Of a DNA stretch of 64,000 bases, positions 1-10,720 are shown piece by piece (position 1 is the stretch's first letter; each line of letters starts with the position of its first letter). The stretch is from Nannochloris sp. 'desiccata' (Eukaryota > Chlorophyta > Trebouxiophyceae > Chlorellales > Chlorellaceae): positions 1,488,001 to 1,552,000 of the forward strand of contig JAGTXX020000011.1 in assembly GCA_019044685.2 (NCBI GenBank), read 5' to 3'. The position numbers were made by a program, and so were the translations under genes. The notes under the pieces were generated by a model. That model saw nothing but the letters and a program-made list of their open reading frames with translations. It was not told the DNA's origin and searched no databases.

Positions 1-1445
1 CTGCTCTGCTCTCCAAATTCATCATCACAGAAGAGATCGCAGCAGCTTTAGCACGTTCAAGTTCAGCCGCGGGAACCTCCTTAGTCACTGCTTCCATTTC
101 CCGGCAAAGAACCGAAGTCATCTCCTCAGCGCGAGAAGACTCGGCGGAAGCAAAAATTCCGACCAATCCCGTGCTATTGTATAAAGAGGTCATTGCAGTG
201 CAGTTGTGTACCCAGGGGTGCTGGTTAAGGACACGGGAATACAGGCGTGAATGCATTCCTTTGCCGGGACCACCAGCGGAGAAAGAGCCACCCCCGCCAA
301 GCAAGTATTGCAGCACAGTCATAGCAACGGATCCATTAACATCACGCCAGCCGCCGCTGAATTCGAATGCAAGGACAGCGTGGGTTAAAGGTGAAGGAGA
401 GAATTGACGCCAGTCACCGCCTACATATTGTGAAACAGGTGCTTGAGGAGGGTTTCCAGAAGGAGCAGATGAGAACAAGGGCTCAGCAAGCTTTAAAAGA
501 GCATTATGATCTACACCTGCTGCTGCCAATACCATTCTGGGGGCTGTGTAGTTTTCTGCGTAGAATTCTGCCAAGACATCGGCATTTAATCCACCGAGAA
601 TTTCTTTAGGAGCAATGAGGGGACGGCCAAGACCGCCGTGGTATGCAACGCTATGAAGAGCCTCGAGTAAAGTGGTTTGAGGGTTATCTGCAAGATTTGA
701 AATATCTGCCTCCATTTTCTTCACCTGTTCAGCCACCTCCCAACTCTGGAATTTGGGATTGAGGACGGCATCTGCCAAGACCTCCAAGGCTTCAGGGACT
801 GCAATCTTGGTGGTGTCAATATTGTAGCACATCTGTTCACGAGATGCAGAAGCAAGTACATTAGCTCCAATAGCTTCTACCTCACGTACAAGGCGAAGGT
901 GGGTGCGGTTCTTCGTCGTCTTGAAGGCCATGTATTCAAGCAAGTGAGACGCTCCAGTGTTGTAGGAAGTTTCATATACACTTCCGCTGTCAACATAGAT
1001 ACCAACAGTGGCAGTAGCACCCTGTATTCAGTAAGAGAAAAAGGTTAGAAAAAGGAGCAAAGGCTAAAAACACATTAACTATCCTAATCCTATTAAAATA
1101 AAGCCTTTCTCCTTCGATGCTGCGCCCCGTCTAGGCCTTGAACTGATGTCCAAATGTTAATCTAATGCTTATTCTTACAGTTGTGTTTTCACTAGCGACC
1201 TTGAGGCCATTTGACAGGGTTGTCATCTCAGTTCTAGGGGCATCTTTGGGAGGTGCAATGTGCTCTGGGATGATCACGCCAGGCAAGGGATCCGAAAGAG
1301 GAGTGGTGACACGATTGCTGGCTCCTCCAAAGAGATTGGAAAATAAGCCCTTTTTGGGAGCCACAGCTACAGCAGGCAATTGCTCAGCAATTGCGCTGGT
1401 GTGAAGACCAGCACTGAGTATGCGCTGTGTTGTCTTCCTCAGCAT
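1..1445 (-). CDS. mitochondrial processing peptidase alpha subunit (3' end cut by window edge)
   Basis: This is the non-catalytic partner of the matrix peptidase that removes mitochondrial presequences. Exon 1 is 1179-1445 and exon 2 runs from 1021 to the window edge; the intron 1022-1178 has donor GTAAGA and acceptor TACAG. The protein begins with a basic amphipathic leader (MLRKTTQRILSAGLHTS) typical of mitochondrial import. Two features identify the alpha rather than the beta subunit. The inverzincin motif is degenerate (HLLEYMAFK, with the second histidine replaced by Tyr), and the alpha-specific glycine-rich loop (GGGGSFSAGGPGKGMHSRLY) lies near 250-310 on the window. The C-terminus is missing because the gene leaves the window. 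The start is the ATG at 1445, divergent from the YIPF gene. A cytochrome bc1 core protein is a possible alternative because the families are related, but the Gly-rich loop favours alpha-MPP. Confidence 0.93.
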
Positions 1446-1767
1446 GTTGAGTGAATGTCAATTTTTCTAATGATAGCCGCGATGGGGGTAGGGTTGAGAT
1501 TTAATCAGAAATTTCTTGCTGAAAAGAAAACCTTCTTCATCGCAATTTTTACCACCCCCAAAAGTCTCGCTTAACAGTAACTACAAGCAATAGAAATGCG
1601 CTACTGATTACAAACACATGTTCCATTAACCAAGGCAAGGAAGCTATTCCAATAGTCTGCGATCCGGAGCTCGATCACTCGGTCTCAACGTGTTCAGATT
1701 GTTTAAGCCTCCTCACATAACGCTAAACCCTGCCTTGCTAGAACAAAGCATACATACGCACAGTGCA

Positions 1768-2934
1768 ATGTCGAAGAATCCGCCAGGATTTGGCGACGTC
1801 ACCAACCCATTTGGGGAAATAGATGCCGATTTAGAAGATCAAGCTGGCTACGTCCCGCCAGCGCTTGGTGATTGGGAACGCCAACAACCAGAACCTCAAT
1901 CTGACAACCCCTTTGCTACTTCTCAAGAAGATGATGAGCCCTTTACAGCTGCACACCTAGCAGCAGCGGCGCAAGGCGCTGTCCCAGCAGTCAACCCAAG
2001 CGGTAGTGGCAGTACTAATGCTCCACCAATGAATCCATTCACAACTTCAGTTGCCCCAACCCGTGATATCTCAGGCAAAATTGGCGGCCCTACACAAAGC
2101 AACGTCCCTTCAGTTCCCCGCGTAGGCGGCGCTAGCGGAACTTCCGTTGTTCCAGGCACTGCTCGTTTACTAGGCCAAGGTGCCCTCTCCAGCGCCCTGG
2201 CTGGCGGCACTGGTGGAAGTAATAGTCGTGCATCCAGTCCTCCTGACCTCCCTAGCGAAGATCCATCTTCATTTCCCTTTTACAGCATCAAACGATATAG
2301 AACGTATTTCAACGTGGATACAGACGAGGTTATTTCTCGTATTTTCAGAGCTGTGGCTTTATTTTTCAAAGGAGATTTCATCGATTATGTGGGTGGGAAT
2401 CCAGACCTGTACGGTCCATTTTGGATTGCATCTACCTTGGTATTTATCTCAGCAGCTGCTGGAAACTTGGCATCGTACATTCATTTCAGAAAATCAAGTG
2501 GAGGTGGAGCTGCACCGCCAGCTCCTGCTGGTGGTGACGACGTGTTCTCTTGGTATTACGATGTGGATAAAGTAGGTGGTTCAATGGGGTTGTTTTATGG
2601 CTATGTAGGTGTTGTAGGTGTGGCATTATGGATGGTATTACGCTGGGGTTTCAAAGCTTCAGTCTCTTTAGCTCAAATATGGTGTGTGTATGGCTATTGC
2701 CTCGCGTCGTTTATTCCAATGGCAGCCCTCTGTGTACTTCCTATGGAGGCAGTACGGTGGTCTCTTGTAGGTACAGCGACAGGTATCTCTGCGGCCTTTT
2801 TGGTGTTGAATTTTAGGTCGTTGGTGGTGGAGGCGGCAGGCGCAAGGGCGGTGCCAGTGTTATTATTGATGGTAGGGTTGCATGCTGCGCTGGGGCTGGC
2901 ATTGAAACTTTATTTCTTCCATTATAGTAGTTAA
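1768..2934 (+). CDS. YIP1-domain Golgi membrane protein (YIPF1/2-like)
   Basis: A 388-residue protein encoded by one exon. The N-terminal half is a disordered Pro/Gly/Ala/Ser-rich cytosolic region. The C-terminal half has about five hydrophobic segments. The motif DLYGPFW sits just before the first membrane segment and is the hallmark of the YIPF1/YIPF2/Yip5-type Yip1 domain, which acts in ER-Golgi and endosomal Rab-dependent trafficking. The open frame extends upstream to 1690 but starts there with GTG, so the first ATG (1768, MSKNPPGFG) was chosen. An NPF motif (TNPFGEI) near the start could bind EH domains, but this is inference. Confidence 0.88.
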   Translation: MSKNPPGFGDVTNPFGEIDADLEDQAGYVPPALGDWERQQPEPQSDNPFATSQEDDEPFTAAHLAAAAQGAVPAVNPSGSGSTNAPPMNPFTTSVAPTRDISGKIGGPTQSNVPSVPRVGGASGTSVVPGTARLLGQGALSSALAGGTGGSNSRASSPPDLPSEDPSSFPFYSIKRYRTYFNVDTDEVISRIFRAVALFFKGDFIDYVGGNPDLYGPFWIASTLVFISAAAGNLASYIHFRKSSGGGAAPPAPAGGDDVFSWYYDVDKVGGSMGLFYGYVGVVGVALWMVLRWGFKASVSLAQIWCVYGYCLASFIPMAALCVLPMEAVRWSLVGTATGISAAFLVLNFRSLVVEAAGARAVPVLLLMVGLHAALGLALKLYFFHYSS

Positions 2935-3320
2935 GGTTTCAAGGTTTCTTTCTTATCAATTACAAATGAAGGTATGCATTCAATTAAAATGCCAAAAAAA
3001 ATTGAATTACACTTTTGCATTTCATATTTTGGTCGCCACAGAAGTGCTTTGAACAAAGAAATTTTAATAGAATAATATTTGAGCGAGTCAAAAGAGAAGT
3101 AAGGGCTTTTGATATCAGTACTAAACAAATACGCTACTCAAAACGATAAAGGAAAGAAAAAAAACGTCAAAAAACATATTCAAGAGCTAATAACACCAAG
3201 AGGAAGGATACGGGGAGTAGCAACAAAAGAGACACAGCAGAGAACACACAGGCTGGGCAAACTACTACCCAATCATAAACCAGTTCTTAATCACAAGAGT
3301 GTATCTATACCTATTTCTAT
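2935..3320. other. convergent 3' intergenic region
   Basis: This spacer lies between the 3' ends of the YIPF gene and the SAL1-like gene. It is A-rich and holds no credible ORF or RNA gene. TTACA at 2960-2964 (TGTAA on the minus strand) may be the poly(A) signal of the SAL1-like gene, though it is about 360 nt downstream. Confidence 0.5.
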
Positions 3321-4652
3321 TTAATGCACGTGCTCAATCTTTGTTCCTTCTTCTCTAAATTTCCTCAATGCTGCCAAAATCGCTCTATGCATTGACGGTG
3401 TTGCGGCAATAATCCCTCCATTAAGGTACGGGAAAAATCGACCCTGGGAGAAATCTAATGGATTCCCCATGGCATCAGAGATGCATGCACCTGCTTCTGT
3501 TACAATAATTGCACCTGCGGCGTGATCCCAGATCTTTTCACGATAATCTTCAGGTGGAAAGCGCATGAAAATCGAGGCGTCACCTCGTGACAAAGCGCCG
3601 TATTTCGCTTGACTATCGATACGAAGAGAAGGTAATTCGATGCCCACTTCTTCAGAAATGGCAAATGCAAGTTTATGGTTGCTGTGTTTCTTCTCAAAAG
3701 ATTCCATATAGCGGACTTCCTCTGGAGCAAGTGAGTCATCACAGTGGATCCGATGATCTGGTAAACCGTCCATATCGAATAAAGGTCCTGCAAAGGCACC
3801 ACAACCCTTTTGTGCAGCAAAAATGGTACCAACACCATCACTGTCATCATACGCTTTGCACAGTTCCCCGTAGTTTTCATTGCAATCCACGTCAGCAATG
3901 GCCCAATGAGGCAAATTAGGGGCACCTAGAACGCCAAGAAGGACCTCGCCGTCGACCAAGAGACCAAGGCAAACAGCGTATTGCCGCATGCTGACAAAGC
4001 CACGAGTGCCATCAATAGGGTCAAGAACCCAATGACGACCGGTAGGACCACCTTCAGAGTTACCCTGATCAATTAAAGCAATGACTTCGTCAGATGTAAG
4101 CACTGCTGGTGCATCTGGCTCACCAGCCAAAGTTTCATTTACAAGGTCGGTAATACGACGCAGCATTGCAGCACCTTCAGAAGCTTTTAAATCTACAGAA
4201 TCTTCTTCAGCAATCATGGACAGTTTCTGATGAGGTAAAGTGCGTTGAAGGCTCCAGGCGACTAAAGCTTGGGCGCCATAATCGGCAACGGTGACAGGGC
4301 TGCTGTCATCCTTTTCCATCTTTTCAGCGCTCTTTAACTGAGACTGTACAGCGTCGCAGAGCTTACTGGCAAGACGGACAGCGGTAGCGGCAGCTTCATA
4401 CTCCTGGGAGAGATCAATAGAAGGGGCGGTAGCGGTAGGAGGTGCATCAACGGCTGCTACCTGGGTGGGGGAAGGAGCTCTGGTGGATTTTTTGCGGCCT
4501 ACAGGGTCGGAACTCCTGGCAACGATATTTAATCTAGCTGATGGGCGGCCTGATGCGGACGCACGAGGCACTGCCGCAAAGTTGACCGATTTCACATGTC
4601 CTGATACTCTAACTGAGGCCTGTCTGGCCAGTGTGCCTGTCAATGCCTCCAT
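3321..4652 (-). CDS. SAL1: 3'(2'),5'-bisphosphate nucleotidase, SAL1/HAL2-like
   Basis: A 443-residue Mg-dependent, Li-sensitive phosphatase of the inositol-monophosphatase fold. It converts 3'-phosphoadenosine 5'-phosphate to AMP in sulfate assimilation and in retrograde stress signalling. The metal-binding motifs are all visible: IAEEDS, DPIDGTRGF, and WDHAAGAIIVTEAG near the C-terminus. The N-terminus (MEALTGTLARQASVRVSG, followed by a Ser/Ala/Arg-rich stretch of about 75 residues) looks like a plastid or mitochondrial transit peptide, as in plant SAL1. The frame opens at a GTG at 4676; the ATG at 4652 was taken as the start. It is divergent from SKIP, with 329 bp between the starts. Confidence 0.93.
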   Translation of the reverse strand: MEALTGTLARQASVRVSGHVKSVNFAAVPRASASGRPSARLNIVARSSDPVGRKKSTRAPSPTQVAAVDAPPTATAPSIDLSQEYEAAATAVRLASKLCDAVQSQLKSAEKMEKDDSSPVTVADYGAQALVAWSLQRTLPHQKLSMIAEEDSVDLKASEGAAMLRRITDLVNETLAGEPDAPAVLTSDEVIALIDQGNSEGGPTGRHWVLDPIDGTRGFVSMRQYAVCLGLLVDGEVLLGVLGAPNLPHWAIADVDCNENYGELCKAYDDSDGVGTIFAAQKGCGAFAGPLFDMDGLPDHRIHCDDSLAPEEVRYMESFEKKHSNHKLAFAISEEVGIELPSLRIDSQAKYGALSRGDASIFMRFPPEDYREKIWDHAAGAIIVTEAGACISDAMGNPLDFSQGRFFPYLNGGIIAATPSMHRAILAALRKFREEGTKIEHVH

Positions 4653-4981
4653 GGTGATATGGGATTTTCTGGACACGAAAATTAGAATGCAAGGAAATCC
4701 GAGAAGCTCGCTTTATGAGTGGGAATCATATCAGCTTCACGCACGGTGCTGGCAAAGCTCGAATAAAAGAAAATAAAAACTTGGCAGGTTTGGTTTTCAA
4801 ACAGAGATGATGCGTTTCAAAGCTAAATTTGACATTCAGTATATTCGATAAAAAATTTTAAAACACTACGGAGCAGCGCAGCTCGGTCCTTTGTGCCCGT
4901 AGCAATCAATTTAATTCGTTGATTTAAAAGACAGGTATAGCAAATAACATTAGGAACTCCAATCGCGAGTGAATCCGTAGT
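4653..4981. promoter_or_regulatory. divergent SAL1-like / SKIP promoter region
   Basis: This 329-bp AT-rich spacer lies between the divergent start codons and must hold both promoters and both 5' leaders. I see no ORF, RNA gene or recognised motif in it. Confidence 0.45.
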
Positions 4982-7087
4982 ATGTCTCTATTAGCATCTA
5001 TTCCCGCGCCCACGCGGGATCTAGCTCGCGATGAGGCCCCTGCCCCTGTTGCTGCATCTGCTCCCAGCAGACCAGTTAAAGAGCTGCCCGCCTACGGGCA
5101 GCGCAAAGGCTACGTGCCTCGTAGACAAGAAGATTTTGGAGACGGTAAGAGTTGCATTTAGTTTAGGGACTCGAATATTCCCGCATGTTGCATGTTCAAT
5201 CAAATAATTTCGACGATCTACCGTCTTGTTCCTATTGGCTCTATTTTCTATTCTATTTTCTTACAAGTATTTCCATCTTCTGCTATTGCAGGTGGTGCAT
5301 TCCCTGAATGCCACGTTGCACAATATCCCCTAGACATGGGCCGTCCAGATAAACGCGGTGGAGCAGGCTCCGGCGGTGGAGGGGGACGTAGTAGCCAAAC
5401 GCTTGCTCTCACGCTCAACGCAGAAGGAGATATTAATTACGATGCTCTAGTCCGCCAAGGCGAGAATCGTAACAAAATAGTAGCAACAGGTCACAAAGCA
5501 ATTGTGCCCAAACTAGACCAGCTCAACGCAGACATGCCAAAGCCCGACGAAGAGGAAGTTGAAGCCACTGCCAAGGCCACGGCTGCTGCGCTCTCACTTC
5601 GTCTCGATCGTAAACAAGCCGCTGTCAACCCCGCAACTGTCCCTTCAGCGCCTGGAGCAGCACAATACATTAAATACACCCCTGCTAGTGCAAATTCGGC
5701 ACAAACTTCTACTAGAATTATAAAAATGCAGGACATGCCGGTAGATCCATTGGAACCTCCGAAATTTAGGCACGTGAAAGTACCACGTGGACCTGGTTCC
5801 CCACCCGTACCAGTCATGCACAGTCCTCCACGTGGATTGACACATAAGGACCAACAAGATTGGAAAATTCCACCATGTGTCTCCAACTGGAAGAACGCCA
5901 AAGGGTACACAATTCCACTGGACAAGCGACTGGCCGCCGATGGACGTGGTTTGCAGGAAGTCCAAATAAACGATCAGTTTGCGAAATTTACCGAAGCTTT
6001 GTACATTGCAGAGCATAAGGCACGATCTGCTGTAGAGACGAGAGCCAAAATGCAGAGGGAGATTATGGCGAGGGATAAAGAAAGAAAGGAAGAAGAGCTG
6101 AGAGATTTGGCAATGAGGGCGAGATTAGATCGACTTGGAGGTGCCGCTGGAGTTGGAGCTGGAACAGACGCTTCTGCTGGCGCTGCCAGTGCTGGTGGTA
6201 GAGATGAAGGTAAAGCGTATGTTGCTGCTCCTAGCGGTGCTCGTCGCAGCGCATCCCCTGAATCTGATGAAGAACGGGACTTACCTCCTTCCAACCGCAC
6301 GAGAGATGAACGTCGTGGCGGTGGTGGTATTAGGGGTGATGGTCGCGAGCGCAGCAATAGATCTGATGATGAAGACAGAGAAGGACTTGAAGAAACACGC
6401 GAAGAACGTGAAGAACGCCGCCGACGTGACGAAATTCGCGAGGATAGAAAAAGAGAACGGGAAAGAGAACGCCGCCTCGATCAAAAAGACGCCCACGGAT
6501 TCAAGAGATCTAAACTTACAAGAGACAAAGATCGTGATATTTCTGAAAAGATTGCATTAGGTATGGCGAAAGTCACTGGTGGGGAAGCTATGTATGATCA
6601 GCGTTTATTCAATCAGGACACAGGCTTGAATACAGGGCTGGCTGAAGAGGAGGCATACAACTTGTATGATAAACCGCTGTTTGCCGACCGATCAGATTTG
6701 TTTAAAGGAAGGGCAAATCGTGATGAAGAAGCATATGAAGGCCGGGCTGGTGGTGGTGGTGGTGGTGGTGCAGGAGGAGAGATAGATACTGCTAGGTTTA
6801 AGCCAGATAAAGGTTTTACAGGAGCAGATTATGGTGGTGGCAGTACCAAAAACGATGACGGTGGTGGTGGTGGTGGTGATTTACAATTTGAAAAAGATCC
6901 TGCGGAAGCTGATCCTTTCGGGTTAGATGCTTTCTTATCTGATGTACGGGAAGGTAGGAAGAAGCCACTAGATAAGATTGGCAAAGGGGGAGGCATGTCG
7001 GCTGCAGGTGGCGGTGCTGGAAGGAGAGAAGATTACGAAGGCGGAGGTAGTGGAAGACGTATGGATTTTACTAGTGGTGGGAATTGA
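4982..7087 (+). CDS. SKIP: SNW-domain splicing and transcription coregulator SKIP/Prp45
   Basis: A 652-residue protein of the spliceosomal NineTeen-related core. It is present in activated B complexes and also acts as a transcription cofactor. Exon 1 is 4982-5144 and exon 2 is 5292-7087; the intron 5145-5291 splits a Gly codon. The splice restores the family-defining stretch GYVPRR...EDFGDGGAFPE followed by HVAQYPLDMGR. The SNW motif is at SNWKNAKGYTIPLDKRLAADG. The C-terminal half is Arg/Glu/Asp-rich (RS/RE-type) with Gly runs, as in plant and animal SKIP. A TGTAA element is at 7199-7203, 112 nt past the stop. It converges on bystin with only 187 bp between the stops. Confidence 0.96.
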
Positions 7088-7274
7088 TTAGTTAGTCTAC
7101 TCCCTGGTAATCAATAGTTGTCTGTAGTTGTTGTTTGGAGAAGGTCGTAGGTTGAAAATTGAAGTATACACCCAAGTTTCCAAGTTTTTTCTATTTCTTG
7201 TAAAAATCCTGTTTCACAGTTAAGAATAGTAATCAATCAACAGAATAAAATGAGGTATATGTAAACATTTGAAT

Positions 7275-9068
7275 TTAATCATCCATCAGGATCATAGGGG
7301 CCAGATCTTTGGGGTTCTCAACAACTTTGCTTCCAATCTTATTTGCCATCGTTGCCGCTGCCGCCGCACCAGCACCAGCAGCTTCAGGAGCACGTTCTCC
7401 CCTCGATCTACTCGCATCCAGTTCTCTCTGCACCTCTGGAGTCATCAAATAATGCACCTGCGCTCGACACAAGGTCTTTAATGCCACTTTATCTTCTTTT
7501 CGAATCTCTGCCTTGTACCGCTGTACAAAACATAGCAGCGCTTGATGCCACACAACAGGCAACTGCCGATCTTCTTTCGCAAACCCGGTAAAATGATCTA
7601 CTAGTGCATCGACGACACGGTACGGTAAAGCATACCGCTTATCCAGCAGTACACGGATAAAGAAAGAGTTGACGCCGGAGTAGGGCATTTCCGCAATTCT
7701 TAATAGAGCAGCAGCTGAATGCATCACAGGAATAGAGGCTCTACGCAGCACAGATGTGAAAATAACAGCTTCGCGTAATGTACACGTTCCAGAAGCGCAT
7801 AAAGGTAATAATAAACCTTTATAAAAAGCACCAGCTTTGTAGGTGGCTTTCTTCAAAGATTGAAATAAAGCAAAATGAAGGCGCTGATTTTCTCTTATAT
7901 CGTGCCTGACAGCTGGCAATAACACTAAAGATAAGAAGCGTTGTGCCATTTTAGCATTCAAGTTAGAGACAAACATACGCGTTGCTTGGTAGACAGCATG
8001 AGGGGTCCAATTTTCAGGTTCAGTGAGGAATAAAATCTCTTCCCAGTTTTTTAAATTAGGAATAACTTTAAAGGCTTTGGGGACTTTACCAGCAGTGTAG
8101 CGGGAAAGTATTTGTCCTACGCCTCGGTAGACTTCAATTACTTTAGGGTCGAGGCCAGTTGGCATTGAAGGGGCGATGTCGTCATCAAACTCTTCACCTT
8201 CCCTGTAAAGGAGGAAAATAATGAGCGGCGGAAAAATTAGTTTGTAAGACAATGAGCCGGTTTATAGTATTCTATATAGCATTATTGTTATTTAAATTAA
8301 TAAGATTGAATTAGGTATTAAAACTTTCGTGACGAGGCGAGGTCAGAATGGCGTATATAAGCCAAAATCTAATGCTTTCTACACCCGCCCCAGTCACATT
8401 TCAATTTTGCACTCCGCCACTTCAGTCGGGGGTGGTGAACTTAATTAAAGCCACCCCTGCTGTACACATGGACTGCAATACGCTAGTGTACACCCATAGA
8501 TGATTAGTATTGAAATGAAATATTAGGTAGAAAACACGTACCTTGGAACAGCAGAGAGACCTGCAGCAGCTTGCTTCTCTCGGATTTTCTCCATGATAAC
8601 ATCTGTAAGAGTCTTTTGCTTTTGTCCCTTTGCTGAAGGGTTCATAAATGCTTCAAGGGCTGCTTCATCTTGCCCATTAAGCTCTTGTTCGTATTCTTCT
8701 TCCCAGCCAGCACTGCCAGGATCTGAAAAATCATCACCTTGGTATTCATCATCGCCGTCAGAGGCGGCGCCTTTCGCGAGACCTTGCATAGCCGCAGCCA
8801 GAGCCTCACGGGCTCCTCCAGCGAACCCTTCAGTGTCCTTTTCAACTTCAGCAGCGACTTCTTCTTGTTGTTCGCGAGCTACTTCCAAAATTCGATTGCT
8901 AAGAGCGCCAGGGACCTGTTCTTCTTCATCTTCACTACCAGCACCGCTGTGTCTGTGCCGTTTTTCAGGACGAGGCTTTGTTCGGACTCCATACGTTTCT
9001 GGATTTTCAATTTGCTCGCCTAAGGGCTGCTTATGATACTCTACTCGCTCACGTCTTTTCTTGCCCAT
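7275..9068 (-). CDS. ENP1: bystin (ENP1), 40S ribosome biogenesis factor
   Basis: A 484-residue nucleolar and cytoplasmic factor needed for 18S rRNA maturation and 40S export. Exon 1 is 8542-9068 and exon 2 is 7275-8202. The intron 8203-8541 (339 nt) is the longest in the window and has donor GTACGT and acceptor TTACAG. Exon 1 encodes the basic [17 protein letters not shown] leader and an acidic linker. Exon 2 encodes the conserved bystin domain: [17 protein letters not shown], the W-rich [16 protein letters not shown], and the segment around [13 protein letters not shown] short Ala-rich tail follows. The start is the ATG at 9068. The intron holds no ORF or RNA gene that I recognise. Confidence 0.95.
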
Positions 9069-9436
9069 CTTGCAATTCTTTCAAATTGACGCCTTAAGGT
9101 CGAAAGGTCTTAAACTGTATATTCGGATACACTTATCGATGCGCTCTTATAGAGTCTATGCGCTTTTTCTGTTCTAATTTGAACTTGCTATCAATAAACG
9201 ACTTTCAAAATGCAATGCATGCAGTCTGTAATCACTGGAAGGCAATTCTAAGCTCAGGGAGCTGCCGGAAAAACAAAGTGTTACAGAGATAGTAATATCA
9301 AATGGCATTAAGTAATACATCCAAATGCAATTACCTTCTTTTACGCCGCCTTCCCTGCTGTCTGCCCTGCTGGGCACCAAAAAATCAGCGGCTCTTCAAC
9401 TCTCAAAAAATTACAACCTAGGTAAATATTCAGTAC
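9069..9436. other. intergenic region between MPC1 3' end and bystin start
   Basis: This 368-bp spacer holds the bystin promoter and the 3' UTR of MPC1. TTACA at 9411-9415 (TGTAA on the minus strand) lies 22 nt past the MPC1 stop. Nothing else is recognised. Confidence 0.5.
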
Positions 9437-10194
9437 TTATTCGGCCTTCTTCTCTGCTACAACAGCTGGAACAGCAGCAGCGCCTTCAAGCGCAGGCACA
9501 TCCGCAGGTTGTTTTAATTTCCAGGCCAGCCACCGTCTCATTTGATTCAATTGCACCGCTTCATTTGAAATGTGACACACCATCAGCAGGTAGTTTCTAG
9601 GTTGAATCATATAAGCGAATCGCATAAAGAATAGACTGTAGATGCACATAGCTGCACAGTTGCAGGAAACGAAACGAAAACAAAATTAGATACCTAGTCA
9701 ATTATTTTCAGGGAGCCATGAAAAGAAAGTTCAGATCAGCTCATTAACTACTTGGGATAACAGCTCACCTCCAGTCATGTTTGGGGAGATTAATTCTGGT
9801 GGCTTCTTGGTATCAGCTAATCCCTGCAAAAAAAGAAGGGCATTTCAAGGTAAAATGTTGAATTAAGACTCGTTTAATTCGCCATTGCCTCTCCTCTTGC
9901 GATGCCCGCACAGGGTTATATTATATAAAACGAAAAGGCAACTTACTGCAATGACAAATCCCCAATTCGCTACTGGACCTGCACCACAAATTGTAGAAAA
10001 CAAACAAATACTCCAGATTAATACTATATTAAAGGCAAGATGGTAGGAAAATGCGTTATTACCTACACCCGTCAGCAAAGGGAAGAAAATTAGCAAAACC
10101 TACCCCAGAAATGAGTTGTTTTAGGGCCTGTTGGACTATTAATAAACGCTCTTAATCGCGATGCAACGCCTACGCTTTGTTTTGCTGCACTCAT
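9437..10194 (-). CDS. MPC1: mitochondrial pyruvate carrier subunit 1
   Basis: A 130-residue inner-membrane protein that, with MPC2, imports pyruvate into the mitochondrial matrix. It has four exons: 10104-10194, 9947-9978, 9769-9823 and 9437-9651. Exon 2 is only 32 nt long. All three introns are GT-AG (117-125 nt) and close in frame. The spliced product shows the family's order of motifs: FINSPTGPKTTHFWGPVANWGFVIAG across exons 1-3, KKPPELISPNMTG, then MRFAYMIQPRNYLLMVCH and NEAVQLNQMRRW. The C-terminus is an Ala/Pro/Glu extension of about 30 residues not seen in short homologues. No single ORF reveals the gene, so an ORF-only annotation would miss its 5' half. Confidence 0.95.
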
Positions 10195-10720
10195 CGTGTT
10201 TATATTCTATTGTTTCGCTGTATCTACAAAAGCACCTCCGTCGAAGGTTTTTGTCGGAAACGGTCACAGGTTTATTATTGTAGGGTTGTGAAAAAGTCAA
10301 CCGTAGATAACGCAGCCAAATGGGGCAACAGAACACCAAATGGGCTGATGTAAAACGATCTAGAAGGTGAGAACTGAAGGAGTTTGAAGCCAGGAGGACT
10401 AGTTTTTACTCAAGATCGAACCAATTTAATGAGGGTAAATTAAGAACCACTAGCAGCGCAGTTGACTTGATGGTAGCTATTATCTAGGAGTAGATATTTA
10501 ATTCCAATGCTCAGAATATAGTCCACCACAGCTATATATTTGAACTTCATCAATGGCTTTCTAATCTAAAAACAGCAGATGGTTTAAGACCCATGCATAA
10601 TTTCAGCTCTAAATCTTGATTTCGCATACCTAATCTATAATTAGCCATAGTAGGATCTTCAAAAGGGGCACTAGATGCCTTCAACTTGAAAAGTTTTAAT
10701 ATGAAGTGATCATAAAAAAC
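10195..10720. other. divergent intergenic region
   Basis: This 526-bp AT-rich region lies between the starts of MPC1 and the ZZ/UPF0696 gene. It should hold both promoters. I see no coding or RNA signal. Confidence 0.45.

Noticed and set aside
1690..1767. Upstream start of the YIPF gene
   Set aside because: The extra codons begin with GTG and look like leader sequence; the first ATG is at 1768. GTG or TTG openings were rejected in the same way for the SAL1-like gene, the ZZ gene, allantoinase and DNAL1.
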